Assembly: GCA_021812735.1 (NCBI GenBank)
Contig: JAKAMV010000689.1
Location: 1-5,532 of the forward strand
Direction of reading: 5' to 3'
DNA from: Chloroflexota bacterium
GTDB taxonomy: Bacteria; Chloroflexota; Limnocylindria; Limnocylindrales; CSP1-4
Length of the DNA stretch: 5,532 nucleotides
Shown here in pieces: positions 1 through 4,837 of this stretch. The position numbers were made by a program, and so were the translations under genes. The notes beneath the pieces are model-generated. The model was not told the DNA's origin and did no database searches. It saw only the letters and a list, made by a program, of their open reading frames with translations. Positions within the stretch are counted from its first letter, which is position 1; the number at the start of each line of letters is the position of its first letter.

Positions 1-646
1 CCGGACGGGCTGCCAGTGGCGCTACCTGCCCGACCGCTACCCGCCCTGGCCGGCTATGTGGCAGCAGTGGCGCCGATGGCGAGACGGGAAGCGCCAGGTC
101 TGGCGGCGGGCGATGGCGCTGCTCGGGGCGGAGGTCCGGCTGAACCACGGGCGGCGGGCGACGCCCTCGATGGTGATCATCGACGGCCAGACGGTGCGGG
201 GCGGCCGCGCCGGCCCGACGTTCCACAACGCCGGCGGGCGCGGCGGCCGGACGGTGGGCGCGAAGCGGACGATCCTCGTCGAGATCCTGTGGCTGCCGGT
301 GGCGGCGCGCGTGGATCCCGCGAAGCCGCACGATGTCCGGGCCGGCCGAGAGCTGCTCGACGAGCGCCTCGGCGACCTCCCCCGCGTCCAGGCGGTCGTC
401 GCCGACCGCGGCTACCGGGGCCTCGCCAAGCTCGCCGCGCGGCGGCAGATCCGCCTCGACATCAAGGCCCCGCCGAAGGGGTCGAGCGGCTTCGTCCCTA
501 ATCGGCCCGCTATGGCGGGTCCCGAGCATGCGTTCGCGCAGCTCGGGCGGTGGCGGAGGCTGTCGCGCTGCTACGAGGGCACGCCCGAGAGCGCCCGCGC
601 CTGGCTCGAAGTCGCGGCCTTCGGCTGCCTGCTCGGGCGGCTCTGA
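1..646 (+). mobile_element. Right-hand part of an IS5-family insertion sequence
   Basis: Inferred from the transposase gene. The left end lies outside the window, so the terminal inverted repeats cannot be matched. The right boundary probably lies within the 80 bases after the transposase stop, but no target duplication could be recognised. The end given here is the end of the gene, not a proven IS end. Confidence 0.5.
2..646 (+). CDS. IS5-family transposase, 5'-truncated by window edge
   Basis: DDE transposase of an IS5-family insertion sequence, which would cut and rejoin DNA at the IS ends. The frame is already open at base 2 and encodes RTGCQWRYLP, the hallmark N-terminal block of IS5 transposases (DUF4096-type region), so the Met codon at 56 is internal and about 50 residues lie outside the window. 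In the visible 214 residues the three acidic catalytic positions can be placed: Asp61 in VIIDGQTVRGG, Asp135 in VVADRGYRG, and Glu175 in PEHAFAQLGRWRRLSRCYE. The last corresponds to the usual VERTFAWLGR motif, so the Glu is kept but the following Arg is His. There is no internal stop or frameshift, and the C-terminal end matches the usual family end. Family assignment is firm. Whether the protein is active cannot be told without the left end and the terminal repeats. Confidence 0.88.
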   Translation, partial: RTGCQWRYLPDRYPPWPAMWQQWRRWRDGKRQVWRRAMALLGAEVRLNHGRRATPSMVIIDGQTVRGGRAGPTFHNAGGRGGRTVGAKRTILVEILWLPVAARVDPAKPHDVRAGRELLDERLGDLPRVQAVVADRGYRGLAKLAARRQIRLDIKAPPKGSSGFVPNRPAMAGPEHAFAQLGRWRRLSRCYEGTPESARAWLEVAAFGCLLGRL

Positions 647-653
647 CCCGCCC
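635..653. terminator. GC-only stem-loop across the transposase stop codon
   Basis: GGGCGG (635-640) pairs with CCGCCC (648-653) around a 7-nt loop that contains the TGA stop. No T-run follows on either strand, so this is at best an unconventional terminator or part of the IS end. In DNA this GC-rich it may be chance. Confidence 0.2.
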
Positions 654-674
654 TCGGCACAGCCCCGCCGGCAC

Positions 675-688
675 CGGACCCTGGTCCG
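675..688. terminator. Dyad CGGACC-CT-GGTCCG between transposase and lipoprotein genes
   Basis: A perfect 6-bp inverted repeat with a 2-nt centre lies 39 bp beyond the stop of the minus-strand lipoprotein gene. As RNA it would form a 5-bp stem with a 4-nt loop. There is no U-tract. It could be a weak terminator for the lipoprotein gene or a protein-binding dyad near the IS end. Confidence 0.2.
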
Positions 689-726
689 ACCCACACCCGC
701 GTGTCGACCAGACCTCGCGTCCGGCG

Positions 727-1236
727 CTACCCAGCCCGCGCGAGCGAGGCGATCATCACGCGGACTGCGGCCTCGGAGGCGTCGAGGCCGGGCCCCCGAA
801 GGCAGGCCGACACGATCACGCCGTCGAGCACGGACGTGATCTGGCGCTCTCCGCCGATGGAGCGGCACGGGCCAGGCCAGTCGTCTGTCGGCGGACCGGC
901 GGTCACCTCTGGCGGGATGGGCTCGCTCAGATTGCCAGCATCCGAGACCGTGACGAGCACGCCGCCCGCCGGGAGCGTCGACACTGGCGCAGGGCAGCCC
1001 TCGAAGATGCCGCCGGAGGCCGGTGGCGGACAGGTCACGGTGAGCTTGGTGTTGGCGAGGTAGAACTGCGGCGCGAGGCCGCCGGCGGCCACAGGGCCGG
1101 GGCCGGCGACGGAGGTCCAGGCGACCGGGTGGGTCACGCGCAGGCCCGCCAGCCGCTCGGTCACGGTGGCCGGTGCCGGCGGCGCGGCGCAGGCGGCGAC
1201 GGCGAGAGGTGCGACCAGGACCGCGAGCCCGCGCAT
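727..1236 (-). CDS. Secreted lipoprotein of unknown function
   Basis: Predicted 169-residue lipoprotein anchored on the outer face of the membrane. Residues 1-16 form a short lipoprotein signal peptide: MRG, a hydrophobic stretch, then the lipobox VAAC with the lipidated Cys16. A Pro/Ala-rich linker (17-24) follows. The mature part has four further cysteines (69, 81, 124, 145), possibly two disulfides. Blocks such as HPVAW, YLAN and the C-terminal ACLRGP...VRVMIASL resemble a family of small lipoproteins I associate with high-GC bacteria; no function is known to me. The ATG at 1236 is chosen over an in-frame start at 1326. It has GGAGG five bases upstream, and it puts the signal peptide at the very N-terminus. 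The gene is monocistronic and faces the IS. It lies outside the repeat-bounded AbiE block and may be ordinary host DNA or cargo of another element. Confidence 0.75.
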   Translation of the reverse strand: MRGLAVLVAPLAVAACAAPPAPATVTERLAGLRVTHPVAWTSVAGPGPVAAGGLAPQFYLANTKLTVTCPPPASGGIFEGCPAPVSTLPAGGVLVTVSDAGNLSEPIPPEVTAGPPTDDWPGPCRSIGGERQITSVLDGVIVSACLRGPGLDASEAAVRVMIASLARAG

Positions 1237-1238
1237 CG

Positions 1239-1246
1239 CTCCCTCC
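1239..1246 (-). promoter_or_regulatory. Ribosome binding site deciding the lipoprotein start
   Basis: The minus strand reads GGAGGGAGCG directly before ATG (1236), a near-perfect Shine-Dalgarno sequence at normal spacing. It supports the 1236 start over the in-frame upstream start at 1326. Confidence 0.7.
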
Positions 1247-1385
1247 AACTCGATCAGGCCAGTCGCTCGCTTGACGGCTCGCAGGCCTGTCCGGTTTCGG
1301 AGTATCGGCCGAACGGAGGGAGACACAGGCCCGGCCTCATCTTTCGTGCACAGGCCCTTACACGGCGCTGAGCGTCACATGGATC

Positions 1386-1410
1386 CACTGCGGCACGATG
1401 ATCCGCGGTG
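1386..1410. other. Stem-loop just upstream of tRNA-end repeat A
   Basis: CACTGCGG (1386-1393) pairs with CCGCGGTG (1403-1410), eight pairs including one G-U, around a 9-nt loop. It lies 11 bases before repeat A, roughly where an anticodon arm would be if this were a decayed tRNA. The loop is too long for a tRNA, and no D-arm or 5' acceptor strand (expected CGGGGCG) is visible. It is more likely an independent hairpin. Confidence 0.25.
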
Positions 1411-1421
1411 TGGGAACGGCA

Positions 1422-1451
1422 GGTTCGACTCCTCTCGCCCCGACCAGATCG
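1422..1451 (+). repeat. Attachment-site-like repeat A (tRNA 3'-end sequence)
   Basis: Thirty bases that match 3286-3315 at 28 positions, including 22 consecutive identical bases (1427-1448). The sequence reads like a tRNA 3' end: T-loop TTCGACT (1424-1430), a 3' T-stem strand, acceptor strand CGCCCCG (1436-1442), discriminator A (1443), then CCA (1444-1446, read with the preceding A as ACCA). An acceptor strand ending in G72 with A73 implies C1-G72, which in bacteria fits tRNA-Pro best. The rest of the tRNA is absent. Such 3'-end duplicates are what integration into a tRNA gene leaves at the distal end of an element, so I read this as an att site. Confidence 0.65.
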
Positions 1452-1559
1452 CCGACACTCTCAAGCCGGGCGTCACTGCGGTCAGGCCTTCTCGTTGCCA
1501 GCCCGGATGGGGGGACCTTCTGCCAGGGTGGCGCGACGCGACGCTGCCGCCAAGGGAGG

Positions 1560-1579
1560 GTGTCCGACACGGTGTCACC
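1560..1579. promoter_or_regulatory. Overlapping GTGTC/GACAC palindromes
   Basis: The bases GTGTC-C-GACAC-G-GTGTC-ACC form two overlapping odd-centred palindromes (1560-1570 and 1566-1576), with a third dyad GGTG-T-CACC at 1571-1579. The cluster lies 74 bp before abiEi. It could be an operator for a DNA-binding protein, perhaps AbiEi or a recombination accessory factor. No binding protein can be named. Confidence 0.3.
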
Positions 1580-1614
1580 CCCGCAGCCGATGGGACGCCC
1601 CGGGATGCCGGCCC

Positions 1615-1652
1615 GAGTTGCTCAACTCGACACGGGTCGTAGAGTTGTGCAC
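1615..1652 (+). promoter_or_regulatory. Candidate abiE promoter and operator, leaderless start
   Basis: GAGTTG-CT-CAACTC (1615-1628) is a perfect 6-bp inverted repeat, and GAGTTG recurs at 1642-1647. A possible -35 TTGCTC (1618-1623) and -10 TAGAGT (1640-1645) are 16 bp apart. The -10 ends seven bases before the abiEi ATG, so transcription would start at or next to the start codon. No Shine-Dalgarno sequence precedes the ATG, which fits a leaderless mRNA. The GAGTTG repeats overlap both promoter boxes. AbiEi antitoxins are known to repress their own operon by binding inverted repeats through the N-terminal winged helix, so this is the natural operator. The boxes match consensus only moderately. 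Confidence 0.4.
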
Positions 1653-2447
1653 ATGAGTTCGTTTCGCGACTGGGCCCTGGGGCTGCCGGCGCAGGGACGG
1701 TTCACCTTCACCACCGCTGACGCCCGCGCCGCGAGCGGTGGCGCATCCGAGGCCGCCGTCGCGGCCGCGCTCGCCCGCGCCGAGGCCGACCGGATCATCG
1801 CTTCGCCCGTGCGCGGGTTCCACGTGGTCCTCCCGCTCGAGGACCGTGGGACGGGCACCGCGTCCTGGCGGCTGTTCGTGGATCCCCTGATGACCCACAT
1901 CGGCCTGCCGTACTACGTCGGCCTGCTCACCGCCGCGTCCATCCACGGCGCCTCGGGCCAGGCGGCGCAGGTGGTCCAGGTGGTCACCGCCCGTGCTCGC
2001 CGTCCCGTCCGGAGCGGCCGGCTCGCGATCGAGTTCGTGGTGCGCGGGACCGCGGCCGCGGCACCGGTCGAACTGCGCCCGACCCCGTCTGGCCGGATGC
2101 GCGTCGGCACCCCGGAGGTCGTCGCCCTCGACCTCGTCCGCTATCCCGCAAAGGCCGCCGGCTGGGGCAATGTCGCGACGGTGCTCCGCGATCTCGTGCC
2201 GTCGCTCCGCCGCAGCGGCATGCGGGCGGCACTCGCCCTTGAGCCCGCGGCCTCGGAGCTCCAGCGCCTCGGGCACCTGCTCGAGCGGGCCGGGGGGGAG
2301 GCGGTCCTGCCGGTGCTCGAGGCCGAGCTCTCGACCCGGCGCGCGGGCTGGGTGCCGCTCCTCCCCGGCGGACCAGCTGACCCGGGCGCGGCGACACGGG
2401 ATCACCGCTGGCACGTCTTGGTCGGCACCGAGCCCGAGGCCGACTGA
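1653..2447 (+). CDS. abiEi: AbiEi-family antitoxin of a type IV toxin-antitoxin system
   Basis: Predicted 264-residue antitoxin and autorepressor of an AbiE system. It counters the AbiEii nucleotidyltransferase encoded 2 bp downstream without a stable complex (type IV mode in the family). Residues 1-60 form the N-terminal winged-helix region: a FTFTTADAR start, helix ASEAAVAAALARAEADRIIA, and the typical wing SPVRGFHVVLP (51-61). The C-terminal antitoxin domain follows, with strongly family-like blocks: DPLMTHIGLPYYVGLLTAAS (77-96), IHGASGQAAQVVQVVT, then TPEVVALDLVRYP and LQRLGHLLERAG near the end. The ATG at 1653 is used because homology-like sequence begins there. The open frame extends back to 1398 but crosses the att repeat and palindromes and has no family features. 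Length is normal for the longer actinobacterial/Chloroflexota-type members. Regulation is probably by self-binding to the GAGTTG repeats directly upstream. Confidence 0.85.
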   Translation: MSSFRDWALGLPAQGRFTFTTADARAASGGASEAAVAAALARAEADRIIASPVRGFHVVLPLEDRGTGTASWRLFVDPLMTHIGLPYYVGLLTAASIHGASGQAAQVVQVVTARARRPVRSGRLAIEFVVRGTAAAAPVELRPTPSGRMRVGTPEVVALDLVRYPAKAAGWGNVATVLRDLVPSLRRSGMRAALALEPAASELQRLGHLLERAGGEAVLPVLEAELSTRRAGWVPLLPGGPADPGAATRDHRWHVLVGTEPEAD

Positions 2448-2449
2448 CC

Positions 2450-3223
2450 GTGTTACCCCGGGCCGACATCGTCCGCTGGCGCGCGGTGGCGCCCTGGGCG
2501 GACGACGACGACGTGGAGCAGGACCTCGTGATCACCCTGGCCCTGTTCGACATCTTCCGCGACGCGGCCCTCAGGGAGTCGCTCGCGTTCCGGGGCGGCA
2601 CGGCACTCCACAAGCTCCACCTCCCGCCGGCCGCCCGCTACTCGGAGGACATCGACCTCGTCCAGCGGGAACCGGGCCCGATCGGACCCGCGCTGTCGCG
2701 GCTGCGCCGGGTGCTCGAGTGGATCGGGCCCGCCCGCTCCGACACGGGGGAGCACCCGAGGATCGCGTTCCGCTTCCAGACCGAGACCGGCGCCACGCGC
2801 CGGGTCAAGATCGAGATCAACAGCCACGAGCACTTCGGGCACGTCGTGTCGCGCCTGTACGCCGTCCCGGACCGGCCGGTCGCCAACAGCGCGGCCGTCC
2901 CGACGTACGAGCTCGACGAGCTGCTCGCGACCAAGCTGCGCGCCCTCTACCAGCGCCGGAAGGGCCGCGACCTGTTTGACCTCTGGTGGGCGCACGAGCA
3001 GGCGGATCCCGATCCGGCGCGGATTGTCGCGCTCCTCGTTGAGTACCAGGCGGCGGCCGGACGACCCATGATCCGAGCTGCCGAGCTGCTGGCGAACCTC
3101 ACCGCCAAGCGTGTGCCGTCGTTCCTCGAGGAGGCGCGGCCGCTGCTCCGACCGGGGGTCGCCTACGACCCGGCGGCGGCCCTCGACTGGGTCGAGGCCA
3201 CCTTCATCCCGCTGCTCCGCTGA
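2450..3223 (+). CDS. abiEii: AbiEii-family nucleotidyltransferase toxin
   Basis: Predicted 257-residue toxin of the AbiE pair, a DUF1814/AbiEii nucleotidyltransferase. Relatives include lactococcal/streptococcal AbiEii and mycobacterial MenT toxins; the best-studied MenT enzymes add pyrimidines to tRNA 3' CCA ends and stop growth. Catalytic motifs are intact: FRGGTALHK (47-55) with the Gly-Gly-Thr nucleotide loop, the metal-binding SEDID (Asp67, Asp69), VKIEIN (119-124) and TKLRALYQRRKGRDLFDLWW (161-180) with Lys162 and Asp174. The start is GTG two bases after the abiEi stop, with only a weak Shine-Dalgarno, so translation is probably coupled. The last 61 bp overlap, antisense, the open 3' end of the recombinase gene. 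Nothing is truncated, so the toxin should be functional. Its target in this organism (tRNA species, GTP versus pyrimidine use) cannot be read from sequence. Confidence 0.9.
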   Translation: MLPRADIVRWRAVAPWADDDDVEQDLVITLALFDIFRDAALRESLAFRGGTALHKLHLPPAARYSEDIDLVQREPGPIGPALSRLRRVLEWIGPARSDTGEHPRIAFRFQTETGATRRVKIEINSHEHFGHVVSRLYAVPDRPVANSAAVPTYELDELLATKLRALYQRRKGRDLFDLWWAHEQADPDPARIVALLVEYQAAAGRPMIRAAELLANLTAKRVPSFLEEARPLLRPGVAYDPAAALDWVEATFIPLLR

Positions 3224-4770
3224 CGCTTGGCGTCAGGGACCCTGCATCGCAGCGGCCAGACTGGGACAAAGAGGTCGGTGCCGGTGGTTTGACTCCTCTC
3301 GCCCCGACCAGACCGACCTTCTTTCGTGCTCAGAAGGTCGGTCCCGGAGGCCATGTCGGACGTCTTGGCCCGAGACGACTGACCATCCGCCTCCACGCGG
3401 ACGACACCAGCGCCGAACGCCGCGTCCCAGCCACGCGCCCTCGCCGCCGCGGTGAGCGTGAAGGTGTAGTCGTTGGCCCCAAGGACATCGATCCGCTCGA
3501 ACACGGCCTCCGCGATCGCCTTGCGCCCGGCGTCCGACGTCTTGGCCCACAGCTCCGGCAGCGACTCGAGGTACGCCCGCGCCTCGGCGGCCGTCGGGAT
3601 CCGTGACGGCCGGCCGACCGCCTGCTGGGCCTCGGCGTCGAGTCGGGCGAGCGTCGCCTCGAGCTTGGCGAGATCGCGGTCCTTGGCGAACCGCAGCGCC
3701 GCCTGCTCGCGCTCCCGCTTGATGCGCGCCCGGACCAGCACGTCGGCGTCGGGATCCGGCCGCCGGGCGATCGCCACCGTGCTCGCCTTGAGCGTCGACG
3801 ACACGGCCACGTGCTCGAACGCTCGCCCGATCGCGTCCTCGTACACGTCGACCTTGTAGGACTCGCCCCGCACTCGGGGGTCGATCGTCTCGCCGTCGCG
3901 CTGGATCCGTCGCGGTGCAGCAGCCCGGAACGCCTCGCAGGCGTCCTGGTGCCGGTACCGCCCGACGTGGCCGATGAGGTGCCGACCGCAGCCGGCGCAC
4001 GCGAGGAGGCCGCCGAGGCCGTACTGGCGCCGGCTGACCGAGCCCCGGTGACGGCGGCTGTACCGGGCGCGCATCGCCTGGACCTGGTCCCACGTCCGCT
4101 CGTCGATCAGGGCACCCAGGGCCGACGGCTCGCCCGACCACAGGCGGCCGATGTAGAACGGGTTGGTGAGGACCTCGGCGACGTGCTTGAGGGCGAGCCC
4201 GGTCACCGCTCCGACCTCGCGGTCGGTGCGGCCGGCTGCCGCGAGCTCGTAGACGCGGTGGACGAGCCCGAGCTCTTCCTCGTCGATGGTGATCGTGCGC
4301 CCCTGGCGAACCGTCCCGAGCGGCGCCTTGCTGCCGCCCGGCACGCCGAGCCTCCGGCGCTTGGCGGCGTAGCCCTCGCGGATCCGCTTGCCCAGCCGGC
4401 GGCTGTAGGCCTCGGCCTCAACGGCCTCTCTGGCCCAGCGCTCCCACTCGTCCTCGTCGGAGGACAGCACCCGCTCGTCGGCGAACAGGATCACGGCGCC
4501 CCGCTCGTGGAGATCGTGGCGGGCGTTCACCGCGGTGCGGAGATCGCGGGCGAACCGCGAGACGTAGCCGACGACGAGGACGTCCCAGTCGCACCCCGCG
4601 CCGGCCAGCATCTCCGCCCAGTGGCCGGTGGTCGCGATCGTCCGTCCGGAGTGCGCGACCTGCCAGCAGTAGCCCGTGTCGACGAGGCCCCAGCGCTCGA
4701 TGGCGCGGGCTTGCTGCTCGGCCTGGGCGTCGGGTCCGAAGTTGTCGACCTGCCCGGCCCGTCGACTCAC
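3163..4770 (-). CDS. Large serine recombinase, main body, lacking in-frame N-terminus
   Basis: Site-specific recombinase of the large serine (integrase) class, which would integrate and excise the element by a Ser-DNA linkage. This 535-residue frame opens at a GTG at 4770. It carries the resolvase-type catalytic domain (QVDNFGPDAQ at 7-16; VLVVGYVSRFARDL at 64-77; EAYSRRLGKRI), the recombinase domain (about 145-235), a zinc ribbon with Cys258, Cys261, His274 and Cys278, a charged coiled coil (about 345-385) and a C-terminal tail. It lacks the first beta strand and the catalytic serine, which lie one base out of frame upstream (4754-4837). Its last 40 residues are read from sequence left of repeat B and overlap abiEii antisense, so they were probably acquired by integration. 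As written the product should be inactive, unless the frameshift is a sequencing error or is bypassed. Confidence 0.85.
   Translation of the reverse strand: MSRRAGQVDNFGPDAQAEQQARAIERWGLVDTGYCWQVAHSGRTIATTGHWAEMLAGAGCDWDVLVVGYVSRFARDLRTAVNARHDLHERGAVILFADERVLSSDEDEWERWAREAVEAEAYSRRLGKRIREGYAAKRRRLGVPGGSKAPLGTVRQGRTITIDEEELGLVHRVYELAAAGRTDREVGAVTGLALKHVAEVLTNPFYIGRLWSGEPSALGALIDERTWDQVQAMRARYSRRHRGSVSRRQYGLGGLLACAGCGRHLIGHVGRYRHQDACEAFRAAAPRRIQRDGETIDPRVRGESYKVDVYEDAIGRAFEHVAVSSTLKASTVAIARRPDPDADVLVRARIKREREQAALRFAKDRDLAKLEATLARLDAEAQQAVGRPSRIPTAAEARAYLESLPELWAKTSDAGRKAIAEAVFERIDVLGANDYTFTLTAAARARGWDAAFGAGVVRVEADGQSSRAKTSDMASGTDLLSTKEGRSGRGERSQTTGTDLFVPVWPLRCRVPDAKRQRSSGMKVASTQSRAAAGS
3220..3236 (+). 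terminator. Stem-loop at the end of the abiE operon
   Basis: CTGACGC (3220-3226) and GCGTCAG (3230-3236) form a perfect 7-bp stem with a TTG loop that includes the abiEii stop codon. No T-run follows, so it is a possible operon-end hairpin or mRNA 3' stabiliser rather than a classical terminator. Confidence 0.4.
3268..3343. repeat. Inverted arms around repeat B; likely recombinase binding sites
   Basis: The 8-mer AGGTCGGT occurs at 3272-3279, inverted at 3312-3319, and again direct at 3335-3342. The first two flank the tRNA-end core almost symmetrically, and the match extends outward (AAAG before the left copy, CTTT after the right), placing the dyad centre near 3295/3296. The second and third copies form a perfect 12-bp inverted repeat (3311-3322 and 3332-3343) with a 9-base spacer. 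Large serine recombinases bind att sites of about 50 bp as two inverted half-sites, so these arms are a plausible binding site. No T-run follows the hairpin, so a terminator is less likely. Confidence 0.45.
3286..3315 (+). repeat. Attachment-site-like repeat B (tRNA 3'-end sequence)
   Basis: Second copy of the tRNA-end repeat, in the same orientation as the one at 1422-1451. The two differ only at 3290 (T for C in the T-loop) and 3313. The 22-base identical core is 3291-3312. The upstream sequence again does not continue as a tRNA, so this is a bare 3'-end duplicate. It lies inside the 3' coding end of the serine recombinase gene, at residues about 486-495 of the 535-residue frame, which is where a recombinase attachment site is commonly found. 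Confidence 0.65.
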
Positions 4771-4837
4771 GGATCCAGCGCGCGGCGCGGCGGCCGCGGA
4801 GGTCGTCCAGCGAGCGGGGCAGGGCGCGGGCGGTCAT
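4754..4837 (-). pseudogene. Out-of-frame N-terminus of the serine recombinase, with catalytic Ser
   Basis: Codons 1-28 from the ATG at 4837 encode DDLRGRRAARWIRESTGR near their end. This is the first strand and RxS motif of a serine recombinase, with Ser25 (codon 4763-4765) as the expected nucleophile. After Arg28 the frame turns into arginine-rich nonsense. One extra G in the GGG at 4753-4755 (minus strand) accounts for this: without it, STGR runs straight into QVDNFGPDAQ of the main body, giving a 557-residue protein of ordinary layout. The ATG overlaps the stop of the 55-aa gene as ATGA, the same coupling used elsewhere in this operon, so 4837 is the genuine start. Possible causes are mutation, assembly error or, less likely, frameshifting. 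Confidence 0.7.

Larger units (their letters stand above)
1237..1652. other. 416-bp gene-free region between lipoprotein and abiE operon
   Basis: No credible gene on either strand. Open frames crossing 1358-1578 on the minus strand translate the reverse complement of the tRNA-like 3' end (GREESNLP/GARGVEP-type peptides, a familiar false-ORF signature). The region holds the lipoprotein upstream sequence (1237-1330), a stem-loop (1386-1410), tRNA-end repeat A (1422-1451), a cluster of GTGTC/GACAC dyads (1560-1579) and the abiE promoter/operator region (1615-1652). Nothing else was recognised. Confidence 0.6.
1422..3315. mobile_element. AbiE cassette bounded by tRNA-end direct repeats
   Basis: A block of about 1.86 kb carries only the abiEi-abiEii operon and its upstream region, enclosed by two same-orientation copies of a tRNA 3'-end sequence. 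There is no recombinase gene inside, but a large serine recombinase gene starts its 3' end at the right-hand copy. This is the layout of an accreted or cis-mobilisable unit at a tRNA insertion hot spot. The repeats and gene content are seen; mobility is inferred. Confidence 0.45.

Noticed and set aside
1237..1326. N-terminal extension of the lipoprotein to 1326
   Set aside because: It would bury the signal peptide and lipobox internally, and the strong GGAGG precedes the 1236 ATG.
1341..1353. Near-match of CTTTCGTGCNCAG between 1341-1353 and 3321-3333
   Set aside because: A 12-of-13 match is expected by chance in a window of this size, and the flanks do not continue the similarity.
550..1371. 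273-aa plus-strand frame across the IS end and lipoprotein gene
   Set aside because: Low-complexity Arg/Gly/Ala-rich translation antisense to the lipoprotein gene; no start signal and no motifs.
1386..1446. A complete tRNA gene ending at repeat A
   Set aside because: Only the T-loop, acceptor 3' strand and CCA are recognisable. No CGGGGCG 5' acceptor strand or D-arm is found upstream, the hairpin at 1386-1410 has a 9-nt loop, and the T-stem contains a C-C mismatch.
1358..1578. Two minus-strand frames of about 70 aa giving GARGVEP and GREESNLP peptides
   Set aside because: These are translations of the reverse complement of the tRNA 3'-end repeat, a recurrent false-ORF pattern.
1398..1652. 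N-terminal extension of AbiEi back to 1398
   Set aside because: The extension crosses the att repeat and palindromes, has no antitoxin-family sequence, and the ATG at 1653 begins exactly where winged-helix-like sequence starts.
4745..4765. Programmed ribosomal frameshift in the recombinase
   Set aside because: No slippery heptamer, pause codon or downstream pseudoknot is evident; an indel or sequence error is the simpler explanation.
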